Below are positions 43,459 through 54,883 of a DNA stretch of 64,000 nucleotides, piece by piece. A program made the translations under genes and the position numbers. This DNA is from Gnomoniopsis sp. IMI 355080 (Eukaryota > Ascomycota > Sordariomycetes > Diaporthales > Gnomoniaceae): assembly GCA_027946555.1 (NCBI GenBank), contig JAPEVC010000118.1, positions 49,539-113,538 on the forward strand, written 5' to 3'. Every line of letters begins with the position of its first letter. Positions within the stretch are counted from its first letter, which is position 1. The notes beneath the pieces were generated by a model. That model did not search any database. It was not told the origin of the DNA and saw only the letters and a program-made list of their open reading frames with translations.

Positions 43459-44394
43459 ATGTCTGCCTCATACGTTATGGAAAAGTATCAACCACCCAAA
43501 AATCAAGCTCCTTCAAAGGTGCGACGGTTCCCATTATACCGTAGGCCAGATCCAAAGCCTGCTCCAACGGCTCCGGCGGCCACAGAACCTCCAAAGGAAG
43601 AGAAACCAGCCCCACCACCGCCCGAATGGTCGAATTGGCAGTTCATCAAGGAGCCCCTGTGGGAAGGATACTGGCGAGCAAGTCCTCTAGAGGATGGTGA
43701 GCATGGCCAATATCAGTTGAGAAAAGCCCGACGAATCTCTAGTGGCTGACGAGAGCACAGGTGGATGGCACTACCAACTCACCAAGGACGGGAAGACTAT
43801 CTGGGAGCAAAAAGTGCCCAAGCCTGAAGCACCCAAGCCCGAAGAACCCAAAGTGTCTCAAGCTTCTGTGAAGACTGAAGGTGAGCGAGTGTTTTCTGGA
43901 GAGATTGTTGCCACTGCCTTCATACCCGCGCACGTTATGCCCCAAGCGCTGTCGTCTAGCACAGCTAGCACAGCCGAGGATGGCATGAATTCCCTAGCCT
44001 CTAAAGAGACCACTCACTCCTCGCTTATCTATGACTTCCGAACCAACCCTGACACTAAAAGGGCACAGGAACAGTGAGGCTTCCGCCACCGTCCGCGCTA
44101 AAGAAGACTCAACCGCCAACAACGCCTGCCACAGGTGGTCAGCCCAGCGTCAAGACCGTGGTATCAGAAACAACAGCACCCAAGACGGAAAAAGCGTCAA
44201 CAACCACCACCATCACAACCACAGAGACTATCCCATCGTATACAGTGAGAAAGCCCGAGGATCCAAAGCCGCCAGCGCCGCCGAGGAAGGTCACTGGAAC
44301 TATTACGCTCCACACAAAAAGCGGCAAGGCCGTTACGGTACCCTTACCAGATCCTGGGAAACCGGTCGTGATCAGAACACTATTGGAGAATTAG
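43459..44394 (+). CDS. Pro/Thr-rich protein with a W-rich motif, unknown function
   Basis: Model: exons 43459-43696, 43761-43880, 44069-44394, introns 64 nt (GTGAGC...ACAG) and 188 nt (GTGAGC...ACAG), both keeping phase; 227 aa. If the second intron is not spliced, the protein would stop at 44077 instead. The ordered part is a Trp-rich block, EWSNWQFIKEPLWEGYWRAS, joined across the first intron to GGWHYQLTKDGKTIWEQ, similar to short fungal proteins in which a WRAR...DGxWxY pattern recurs. The rest is Pro/Lys/Thr-rich and disordered, with a final beta-like KVTGTITLHTKSGKAVTVPL. No signal peptide or TM. It may bind a partner through the Trp block. Family not named with certainty. Confidence 0.55.
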
Positions 44395-44928
44395 TCAGAA
44401 CTGAGAAAGAGAAGTGGTTCAATGCGAAGAACATTGTGGATAGCTGGCAGTGGGGATAAGTTTAAGTGAGGAGGTGCAGACTTTGAGGAAGAGACAGTCA
44501 CAATATCTCGATCATACCGAAGTACGTTTTAATTGAATACATTTCAGCCTAACTCACATACGGAGTTAAATATACAATAGAATTGGCGCAAAATTTTCGC
44601 ATATTCGTTGTACGCCCCCCCCCCCCCAAAACCGCTGGGGATGGGAGGAAATTGCTGATGTTATGCAGAAACTGTAAGGTCTTCCTCTGCTTATGCTCCT
44701 TGGCCCCATTCAGACGGGCAAGCCGCTTATGGTCTCTATGGGTATCAAGAAAAGAAAAAAAAGCGTCTGAAACAAGATGAATATTTTGCCGCAACTCCGC
44801 GATGCCCAGGTGACCATAACTCGTGATGGTCCATACACAAAATGTTGATCACGAAGCCTCAATCGAAGGAACCTCGGAAGAATACACAAACCCTCTGCAT
44901 TTTGCTTTGCTGAACGCAAGAAGAATGA
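44395..44928. other. Intergenic, 0.5 kb
   Basis: Convergent 3' flanks. Contains a C homopolymer of 13 bases at 44615-44627. No gene. Confidence 0.65.
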
Positions 44929-47792
44929 TCAGACACTTGGAAAAGGCAAAGTTGGATGCGCACTGCTGGCTGAAGCAGGACAGACGGATGATCCACTGGT
45001 TGACTGTGTGTCGTTGTTCTTATCATTATCCTCGGTGTATGCTGCAAGGAACATGGCCCAGACGTCGCCATCACAGTCTCGATAATCAACAATGTCGCTA
45101 CGGTACCGATCCATATTAGCGTGCGGACTCGGGACTCGGAGTGGACAGAAAGCGAGGGGCCTCACCAATTCTCCCGTTTCCCAAATTCATCTAGATGTTC
45201 CAGATGCTCCCTGCCATCCTCGTCACGACCGAACCTCAGGAACTGGAACATGACTTGCGTCCTCGTAAGACCACGTTTCCTAATTTCCGTCATCAAGCTT
45301 CTGATGGGCTGATCGAGCCCGTTGCCTTTGCGGATTCCATTGCCCCATTTGCCATCAGTGAAGACAAAGATAGTGATGGGCTTGCGGCCCATGGAGATCT
45401 CGCCGAAGTTTGGCACTCGAATAGGAAGTCGTTTCATGATCAACTTATTCACCAATTGACTGAGTCTTGTTTCGATGGAACCTTCAATAGCAGTGTATTT
45501 GCCAACGTGCTGCCTCAAGATCTTCATAAGTGGCGTGGTATGTTTTCCTTCGGAAATGTCCAGTGGGTTGGAGACAAAGCTCAACTCAAGATTGTTAGGG
45601 TCGATGCGCTTAGCAATGTAGGCAAGAGTCTGGAATGTTGACTCTATCTGTAAGGAGTGCTCTTCCATTGACTTGGTATCATCAATGAAAAAGAAATGGT
45701 CACGTCCATGGAGATTGCTGATCAACTCCTCGATGATCTTCTCTACAGCAACATCAACTTGACGCCCGTCTTTCTTGGCTCTCCAATATTTGTGTGCATC
45801 CCGCATAGACAAACGGGCGGTCGTGACAGATCTTGATCGAATTCCATCAATTGAAACTTGTGGTTGAGGAATGATTGGAGTAGTGAATGGGCGCTTCTGG
45901 GGCATGTCGGGACGTGTAGAGTCTGGTATCAAAATCCTGCTGTTGTCGAGAATGACCTTTGTTGGCCTTGTTGGCAATGGAACTATCGAGGAAAGAGAAA
46001 TCGGTGCTTCGGGATCTGTTGCTGAGGAGTGTTCTTGATCATCGGTGCATCCGTTGGGGCTTGTTGATCGAGCATCGATGCTTTGAGGAGACCAGGTTTC
46101 GTCAGCCTCGCCACATCTGGTAAGTGGTGTTTGGACAATATCCAAAGTACCGGGAATTTTGATCCCATCTCTGGCCTTGTGTACTTCAATTTCAAATAGT
46201 GTATAGAGCTGATTCGCGGGCATACGGTTCGTCGGGGTCGCGGTCAACATCTTAGTCTCAACAATCTCGAGAATACGAGAAGTGAGCTTATCGTAAGGTG
46301 CGACAGTACTTCGAATGCGGCGATGGAAACTGTCTACACAGTCCAATCGCCCAGAGCCGTTGTGAAACGCGCCTTCGTACCCGCTGTCCTTGAATCCTTC
46401 TATGCCGACTGTCTCCTCTTGCCGGAGGCGCAGATATTCATGTCGCCCAGGCTGGCCTTCTGCTACCCACGCAGCAGCATCGCTGAAGACAGCTCCGGCC
46501 GAAAATATATCTGCATAAGTTGTAATGTGATTGGGCCCTGTACGTCTGAAATCGGAATGGTGGATGGATTCTGGGGCGCAGTACATCTGATTTCCTCGAC
46601 GGTCGACGGCTGGAGCATCTCTGCTATTGCCATTGATGTATCCGGTGTGGCTGTGACCGAGGTCTGCGATGACGGGAGAAAATTGAAACGATCCTGATCC
46701 GGTACAAGATTTCAGCAGGACGTTGTCCGGCTTTATATCTTGATGGACCAATTGGTATCTCGCTGAACACTCGCCTTCGGTGAACACTTGGTGTATACAG
46801 TGAAGGCCTTTCAAGAGCCGCGTGAGGCTATCCCAAAAATCGATGACATCCTCCGCGGCCCGGGGAGGGGATTTAGTCTGCAGATATTGAAGCAGATCAC
46901 CTCCCGGCACGTACTCCATGACTAAATTGAATGTCTCACGTTGTCTGAAAGTAGCATGGCATTTGACTATGTGTTCGATGGATGGATTGTTTTGCAGTCG
47001 TGTGAATGCTCGTGTTTCGTGTTCGTAATGACGTTTGTTGGTTTCGCCGTGGTACGTCTTGAGGATATATGTCGGAGGGGGCTCGCCGTCATTTTGCTAT
47101 CAAGATTCAATCAGTCGGCTTTAATTCGAATAGATGATGTGGGTCTCGACACTTACTTGGCAAAGACGGTTGCAAGATGGATGAAATTTGACTTTACTGA
47201 TGGTGGCTGCCTCCTCTCTCGCAGCCTTGCGATGTCCGATCTCTTCTTCATCACATAGCGGAAGGATGCGCTCGGGTGCCAATTTACGATTGTCGAGCTC
47301 ATCTTGGTCAAGTATGACAGGGTAGAACATCCACTGGTATTCCTGAAACAAGCTGTCCATTGCTTCGAGCCAGGGTGAACGTGTGCCCAAGGACATCAAG
47401 AGGCTGCCATGGATCGGAAATTTGTTGTCGCTCAAGCCATAGTCGTGGAAGGTCGAAATGTACGAAAGCATTCCTACGTGGACGAGAATCGAGAAGACAC
47501 GAAGATAATGACATTGTATGGAGTCGGCCCTAATATAGATATTCGGGTAACTGTCGCAAGCAGCGCGGATTCGTTGTAGTGTCCAGTATTCCTTCAAGTC
47601 TCTGAGTGGTATGTAGGATCGCTCTTCCCCATATCCGTTTCTTCCTTTGTACTTGTTCTCTCTTTCTCGGAGGTATTCTGCGAAGGCATTCGTGGGCTCC
47701 ACGTCTCTGGGCACCTGCAGCTGCCCCTGGAAGTTCTGAGGCGACTCGCAGGGCCAGTGGGGTATCCGGGCGGTCGTCTGGGAAGGAACCAT
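44929..47792 (-). CDS. Protein kinase-vWA fusion protein
   Basis: Three exons, 47792-47157, 47096-45166 and 45097-44929; introns of 60 (GTAAGT) and 68 nt (GTGAGG), phases consistent, 911 aa. The last exon is needed to complete the vWA-side C-terminus (CDIVDYRDCDGDVWAMFLAA). Residues ~1-210 are a helical fungal region of unknown type. The kinase domain keeps the Lys (TYILKTYHG, Lys225), a likely helix-C Glu (EHETRAFTRL), the catalytic loop HQDIKPDN (Asp332) and DLG at 357-359 in place of DFG, with GNQMYCAPES as activation segment. A normal Gly-rich loop is not visible. A ~130-residue linker leads to a vWA domain (~676-870) with FFFIDDTKSMEEHS, a MIDAS-like DxTxS. The kinase is probably active but atypical. 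A role in stress or immunity-like signalling is inference. Confidence 0.85.
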
Positions 47793-49134
47793 AGCCAATA
47801 TCGGCGTGACACGATGCAACAAATAGGCAAGCCCACTTAATCTGATATTATAGGAGCCTCCACACTATGGGTGTTCACCTGGGCATGAAAAGAACACGGA
47901 AAGTAAGGCGCGTGCACACGTGTGGTCACTCAAGCTTGTCAAGCTTGCAGCCTGATGGACAGCGAGATCTGACTTGAAGGCGGGGCAGTACGTATTAAGT
48001 ACCTCCTTGCCGAGAGTGCAGCGGACGTATGGCTCGAATTCCGGATGTGTTGCTGAAGTGCAGTAGTTTCGGTAAGCTTGCTGCGATTTAAGCCGCCGAA
48101 ACGTGCTATGTAAGTGTAATACAGAGATCGAGACAGCCCAAGCCTTTTATCACTTATGCTTACTGGAGACTTTAGTCCGTGGTGGGCAGGCTCAGTGGTC
48201 CGCCTCAATAGTCCGCATCCTCGGACCAGGTAGAGCTACGGGCCCTCGCGGGGGTGTCGTCATATTTCCTTTTAGAGTAGCTACCTAGGTAGATGGGATG
48301 CCATGCTTAAGCTCCCCGCTTGACAAGTTGAGATAAGCAGCAAAGTACGAAAAGATTATATGATAGGCCCGGTACTCGAAACCGAAAATAAGAGCAGAGG
48401 CCTCCAGTCTCTGTGGGACTTTGGACTGAAAACGGGTACAGGTACACGATGCTCCGCCTGCTGCAAGCCAGGCTTACGGCAAGCTGCAGGTATTTAGGGC
48501 GAAGACTAAGGTCGGAAAAGAAGTGGTTGGGGACACAGCCCCTGCTTGATGCAGGTGTAAAAACATGCATTTAGTATCCACATGTTGAAGTACGTATTGC
48601 AGATTCCGGATATGGTTACAGAGCAGTTGTGGACGTTGTTGTGCTTGCTGATTGGGTTGTATCAAGGAAGTGTAATATTGCAAGTTGCCTTTGGATATTG
48701 GTTGATCATGATACCTGTCAGATCTGTGCTGGATCTAATAAGAGACCAAGAAGATTTCAGGCGGGGCTTTCGAATATCAAATGTCGAGAATCTAGAAGCT
48801 GACCGGACTCCGCCCGATCTTCGTCTATTCTGAGCCTTAAAGTACCCGGTCTCCAGGGCTGTATTCCTCCTGATTCCCTCCAGATTGCAATTACCTCCCT
48901 ACACAACTTCATTCGAAATATACAGGGTACCGAGTGTAAATGCCCGTTGATAGCCATGCCAATCAACACAATCCATTCTTGGATTATGTGTTGGCTTTGA
49001 TGGCTGACAGGACTGGGTGAGCATTTCAAGTCACAGGCAGGAAAAAGTCGCTTGGTTATCACTCGAGTCGACATCCACATTCATATCCGCATTGCAGGAA
49101 CAATATTAACAGAAAGTAACTAGCGTTCGCTTTA
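47793..49134. other. Intergenic, 1.3 kb
   Basis: Upstream of the kinase-vWA gene and downstream of the second CorA-like gene. TACCTAGGTA at 48282-48291. An 83-codon plus frame at 48582-48833 has a true ATG and a hydrophobic middle (LWTLLCLLIGLYQGSVILQV) but no family; I note it without calling a gene. Confidence 0.55.
48282..48291. repeat. TACCTAGGTA palindrome, copy 4
   Basis: Perfect palindrome between the kinase-vWA and CorA-like genes. Confidence 0.9.
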
Positions 49135-51230
49135 TCATGTCTTCTTGTGGCTGAATGCTGCGTTCATCTCCCCTTTCTCAAGATCTGGCAGTTCGTAGGA
49201 ATTTGCATATTTGCTCTCTCGAGCTTGATACCAGAAGTATCCCCAGCCAGCCAGAGTAAGAAGCATTATAGGACAACAGATGATGAAGAATAGCTCGAGG
49301 CCAACCCAACTGGTGCCCCAGTCCCCGAAATTACGCACCTGGTCAAAATCAAGAATTCCACTGCTGAAAAACGTCTGTAGGAATTGCAAGTTAGTAAAGC
49401 CCGTTGAAATAAGACAGGATGCACTCAAAGGGTGAGAACAAACAGCAACAAATGTACCCGGTAGGAATATCAAAGTCCATATCGTAATCACATGCATGGA
49501 TACAGCTTCCCTTCTTGACTTGAGTGACATAATATGCATACTATCTGTCGAGATTTTAGCTTGCATCGCAAGCATCTGGCCTTGCTTCGAGAAAAACTCT
49601 CCCATTCTCATGTTTCGATATTGCAGTATATCATTGAACTATTATAGATTGTTAGAGCGAACGAATTTGGGGCACATCTAGAACTTACTGAAGCCGTGAT
49701 TTTCTGTAACTCTCGAAGTAGCTGCTGAAGGCGGTCCTGATAACCTCCCATATCCCCATGAATCTTATCGATTCTTTGGTAGAAGAAAGACAATTGCTCT
49801 GAATACGCCCGAAGGTCCACAAAGTCAAGAAAGTCTCGAGACGCCACCAATCTCTTGAAGTACTGCTTCATTTCCTCGAGTGCCCTTTTGTTCTGGCCCA
49901 GTATGTCGATAGCTTCTTGTATGCGATCACTGAGGCGGTACAGAGACTGCAACTGGTCCATAGAGAACATCTTATCTAGGTCCATGATCTCGACGTTGCT
50001 ATCGCTGCCTTCTTGGATTGTCGAAGGACTGTTGGATTGTTTAATTGGACTGTCCAGGCCAGAACTGGATCTGAGAAACCCAAACATCCGCCCAGAGATG
50101 GTAGGTGAGCTTGTAAGTGAGTTTTCAGTAAGACCCGAGTTCTGACGTGATTGTAAGGTCCGCCAAGTAGGTTCTCGCTTGAGGTTCCTTTCAATAACCT
50201 CATCCGCGGACATTGCTGACAGGGGGGTGAAGTATACATAGTCCTTCGGGCTCTTCAACTTGACTTGGAGATGTTCGATGTAGGTTTCCCAATTCTCAGA
50301 CGACCATTGGAATATGAGAAGGTGAGACCTGAGGTTTGCTAAGAAGCATCCCTGCACCGTTTGAGTATACTCTGGAAAATTTTGGTGGTGACGCCTTGTT
50401 GCTGCTTGTAGTCGTTCTCGTATCAAATTATTTCCCTTCAAGAGGAGCCATGTCGATTGGCGATAGACGACATCGAAAGTGTGGTATGCTGCCGTTTGGC
50501 GTATAAGCCACGAGTCTGGTAATTTTTTGTCTTGCTCAATTCCGATGAGATTGAAGCAATGCTGTATTCGGAAGCCGGATACACCTTTCGAGGGCATGGA
50601 CAGTCTTGGCTGATTAATACCGAGGCATGTCTCATAGGTGAAAGTCGACCGAATATGAGGATTCTCTCTAGCTCTAAAGGTAAAGAGAAAATCCAGGAAA
50701 GATGGCATAACCTGATTCCGACTCAAAATTGTGAGCATCTGCTCTTTGTCGCAAGCGAGGGGTCCTCGAGAAGACATCGATTGTACGAATCTACTGACAA
50801 TTATTCTTCAAGATTCTCGATAATCAGGGAATACTTCGGGATAAATCGTACATGTATCTTTCAAGAGGACTAATACTATATGATTCAAAAACCCCTTGGA
50901 GGTCTGTATTTGTCGCCAGGTTGGGCGACAAAACATGACCTTGTCAAATTGTCATCAGCGTCAGTGAAGTTCCTCCAGCTTTGGTAGATTTCGCATTCTA
51001 CCTGAGTAGTGGAACAAATTACCTTGATCATTGTCTCTGAGGTCACAGAAGTGTAGTTGACGATGTGTAGGATGAAACAAAGTCGGGCCGAGCTTGTCGA
51101 TGGCGGCTCGATAGGCATTGAGTTCATGATCGAATTCTGGCCGATGCGCCAAGTTCTCCGGATATTTAGACCACTGGTCGCAAGACTCAGAGTATTGGAG
51201 AGCATCTTTCCGATTTTCTGGGAGAGCCAT
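49135..51230 (-). CDS. CorA-like two-TM membrane protein without GMN motif (copy 2), 5' part frameshifted
   Basis: Well-supported exons: 50793-49689, 49638-49444 and 49374-49135, with introns of 50 nt (GTAAGT) and 69 nt (GTTTGT, branch TACTAAC). They give KITASFNDILQYRN and FLPGTFVATFFSSGILDFD. The N-terminal exon starts at the ATG at 51230 (MALPENRKDALQYSESCDQW...HFCDLRDND). Family-like sequence then continues one base out of frame (CEIYQSWRNFTDADDN) to about 50940, where a weak GTCATG donor would join it to the next exon, so this part is disrupted or mis-sequenced. The middle holds a linker and two coiled coils. TM1 is ITIWTLIFLPGTFVATFFSS and TM2 ELFFIICCPIMLLTLAGWGY. GMN is absent; Mg2+ transport is unlikely. 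The short tail is acidic then basic. Confidence 0.75.
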
Positions 51231-53511
51231 AGCGGCAATGAAAACGAATATTTGACACTAAACTATACTGCAATAAGGACTCTGAAATAGATATTCGTCA
51301 ATCTAAAAGGGCCTTCTGGGCTCCACGAACGGCCGCAAAGAAAGATTATATCTTCTCGATTGCTTGTAGTAAGGGAGGCCAAAAAAAGCCTTGCCACGTG
51401 CTACTTCACTGGACAAGGAGGACAAGCGCGATGCAGTCGGGCGAAGCTAAGGCTGGCTCTGGGTATGTATAAAAAGAGTGGAAACACGGAGCCGGGAGGC
51501 TGCAAGTTACCCCGTAATTTGTAGGGCATGCACAGGGACAGCACTGAGGATGGACCAGGGTACGTGCAGATGCATCCATAGTGCAAGAGGGCACTCGAGG
51601 GAGCCCGAGGGCGTTCTAGAGGGGGCGGAGTCAGCTTTGAGCTCGCTGAGAGCCTGGGGCAGTGCACATGCAGATCACATTCACGGCGAAACGAGCTGAG
51701 AACCTGTTAAATGTATTTGAATCCCGGATGACCCATGTGGACAAAGCATTCTCTACTCCATGTTGATTTGTTCGTCAGCCTGGACTGGCTACAAGACTGC
51801 CCTTGCTTGCAGGTACCATCTAAGTACGCTCATGTAACCCCCGTGTCTTGCCCTCCAAGATTCCAGTAGAATAAGCTTACCCGAGGGTAGAAGGATCGTA
51901 TGCCTCTACATGCAGTCGATATACCTGCCCGTTGAAACATCTTGAAAGCCAAGTCGACAGCTGAGGATACGATAGGCATCTTAATCATACGTTGGTTCGC
52001 GAAGGTAATTGATGATATGAGCTCGTTGGGACTAGAAACTATATCAGCTCGAGGAAATAACCGTCGCGGGGCAGCAAACCGGACCGAAGTCAATGCCTGA
52101 GGAATTTTCAACATATACACAGATCCGTCTGCGATCTAAAGGAAAAGTTTGAATTAGAGACTGTTCTTAAGCTGATACTTAGGGTGTAAGATTAATATTG
52201 GAGGGACTACAGTGTCTCTTGGCCAGATGTTGACGTACTTCAACAGATATTAAGCTGCTACTTCCGGGAAATTCGCCTTGGAGGTAAGCGAGAAGTTTGT
52301 CTTTCCTGAGGTTGTAACTGGAAATGGTGTCCACTGTCATGGACGCCATGATGATCGATTTCTTCTGTTACGCTGCGCAAAGAGCCTCGGGAGCTTGGAG
52401 CCGGGAGCTGAGCAGAAAGGTATTGGGTTATCAAATCTCAAACGTCTGACACTGTTGCCATTGTGTATGTACACTTGATCTTGGCGAACGCTGGAAGCAC
52501 TTGCAGGAATACCGTGTTTTATCTGTGCTCAGCCTGCGCGCCTTGCATGAAAACTCCACTCGCTGCACCCAATGCTCTGTGGGATCGAGCTCCGGGGGGG
52601 AGCAGACATGAGTGGCGTGACCTATCGGGTCTACTGCAATTGGCTGCATTTTGCTTACGCGGGTACGACAGCATAGACAGGGGCGTGGGTAAAAGAGGGG
52701 TTATTTTGAGCCTCATCGTCTACGCTGACTGCTCAGAGAAACCAACCGACTAAGTATTGTGAGATCGGTTCTCGCATGGAGCTGTTTGGTGGGCTCAATT
52801 ATGACCCCATGTCCCGATGGCCATGACACGCTGTAACAAGGACACGTCCAAGGTTATCATGGTACTACTATAGTCGTATATGAAATTCTGCCCTGCTCAG
52901 GAGCCGAGAGCACCTCACGGTGATTGATACTGGGAAACATCGAGCACGGAAGGCTGGAAGCAGACCTTCACCCACCGTCAAGCTTTTGGCGACTGTAGTC
53001 TTACCTGGGCGATCTACCACAGAAGCGTATGCTTCCCGACTCGTCCAAGTCTTCCAGTTTTGCAAACGAAGTGCAAGGTGAAGAGGGAAAAAAAGTCCCT
53101 TTCTCCTCCTCGCCCAAGAAACACATTTACCAAGTCAAACAGGCAGTGCACTATCATCTTCTCGATGCACTCCGTACAGCCAATCTTCATAAAAGCCGTC
53201 ATTTATGATTACGGCAGGCCATTTCTCACCACCACTCTTTGAATATCTTTCGCCAAATCAAAAGCCGAACTAAAGAAGAATGAATACAGTGATTTTCTCA
53301 AACTACATAGTTCGGCAGTATTCGGCCCCTTTCGGGCACACTCAGACATTCATCGTATGTATAAGAAGAACTTGCTCTACAGTGCCTTCTAGCCAACTAG
53401 CGTGCCCGCGACCATGCTAGAAGGCCAGGAGGTAAGGTAAACCGAGGATGGTTCGACGAATACGAGGATGACCATATGTAGTATGTGATGGAACGTTGAT
53501 TTAATACAAAG

Positions 53512-53521
53512 TACCTAGGTA
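53512..53521. repeat. TACCTAGGTA palindrome, copy 5
   Basis: Perfect palindrome within the gene-poor block, followed by the related ataccaaggta. Confidence 0.9.
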
Positions 53522-54027
53522 TACCAAGGTAATTGACATGGGGTATCGAGCCGAATGCGCCTAATGACTTGAAAGTGCCCGGTCACTATTCGATTTCATC
53601 AAATAGAAGATGTGAGCACGTAAGTATAGCATTTTGATAGCTACCTGTGTAGGAATGTTTAGGAGAGAAAGCTCCTCTAGGCGGCTTAAATTGCCGTAAA
53701 ACGACACTCGTAGAAATGATCGTTGCTCCTGCCCCAAAAGACCTCCTCGTCGCGGTGTCGCCTTTGCTTTGTCCCATAGACTTTGGTTCACTGTAAGTAA
53801 CGTAGGTGTCATAAACAGGTCTACCACGCTCCAGCTTTCCATGAACCTCTAAGCAGCGCGGAAAGCTCGCAAGCATTGAAGTGAGCTATTGGTTGCGAAC
53901 CTCAGCTCGAGCACCTGTGCCGAGTCCTGAGCTGAGCCGCACCGGTCATATGGACTTGAAGTACTTTCTTCAAACCGTGGTAGGGTTTACATACCTCAAG
54001 CTTACCTAGTTAACTTACCTTGCACCA

Positions 54028-54037
54028 TACCTAGGTA
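54028..54037. repeat. TACCTAGGTA palindrome, copy 6
   Basis: Perfect palindrome, with cttacctagttaacttacct half-site-like sequence just before it at 54001-54020. Confidence 0.9.
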
Positions 54038-54883
54038 GCTGCTACGTATAGCTCACGAGCAGTAATTATGCGATGTCGAGGCCATTTACTCAACGATGAG
54101 CGAACTTGGCGGCGAAGTACCTATCCGGTCAATTTCATTATGTGGATTAGTCACATCCCGGAAGCCTTCATTTCTTTAGACCTCACTTCAATAGTCAACG
54201 GGAATACACCCTTCTTCTAGGCCTTCCAAGCCGTACGGTCGAAAACACTCAAGCGACAGTCGCCACATTTCGAACAGTCAAGACCTGATTTTTGCACTGA
54301 AACGGAGTGGACCGAGTAGTATCGGGTGATTTACTCTTTCTGCCGTTACAGCTAGTCCGGGGATTTTTACCCCGGACTTTTCCTCAGCGCGGGGAAATTC
54401 ACCTAAAGCGGATGCTTGCCAGACCCACGGCACAAGGGTGCATGCACTCTCTCGTAATTGCTCCTGTACTCGAAGCAAGGAGGGGAAGCAGTTATGAGAG
54501 GAGACATGTATAAATTGATGACGACTTTGTCCCATGGAAATAGGCCTGAACGAGCCGATTTATCTCATAACAAGGCTTTTAGTACCGGTTGTTCATTGAT
54601 AAGGAGAGACTCGCGATATCGCCCAGTATCAAGTTTACCCGAGCCACACTCACCAGCAAAGCAGCCTACTCTTGCATGCGCAGCATCTTGGGCGACATCC
54701 GCTTAAGCTGTTGCTTGCGTCCAACCAATCAACATCTCTCAGCCTTCATAACAGGCACCAGAAACCATACCTTAGAGGCTTATAGCCTCTGAATATGCAT
54801 GGGCGTTTCTGTCTAGAATAGCTTCCCTTTCAGTTACGCGACATCTCCTTCGGACTCTCCGTCCGCAAAGACTTATTAGAAAA

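Larger units (their letters stand above)
51231..54883. other. Gene-poor region, 3.65 kb
   Basis: The longest stretch without a gene. It has two perfect TACCTAGGTA palindromes (53512, 54028) and scattered CCTAGGTA-like pieces. The only frames of note are minus 51830-52120 (96 codons, non-ATG start) and minus 53561-53876; neither shows a domain. It may be degraded sequence or regulatory DNA. Confidence 0.6.
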
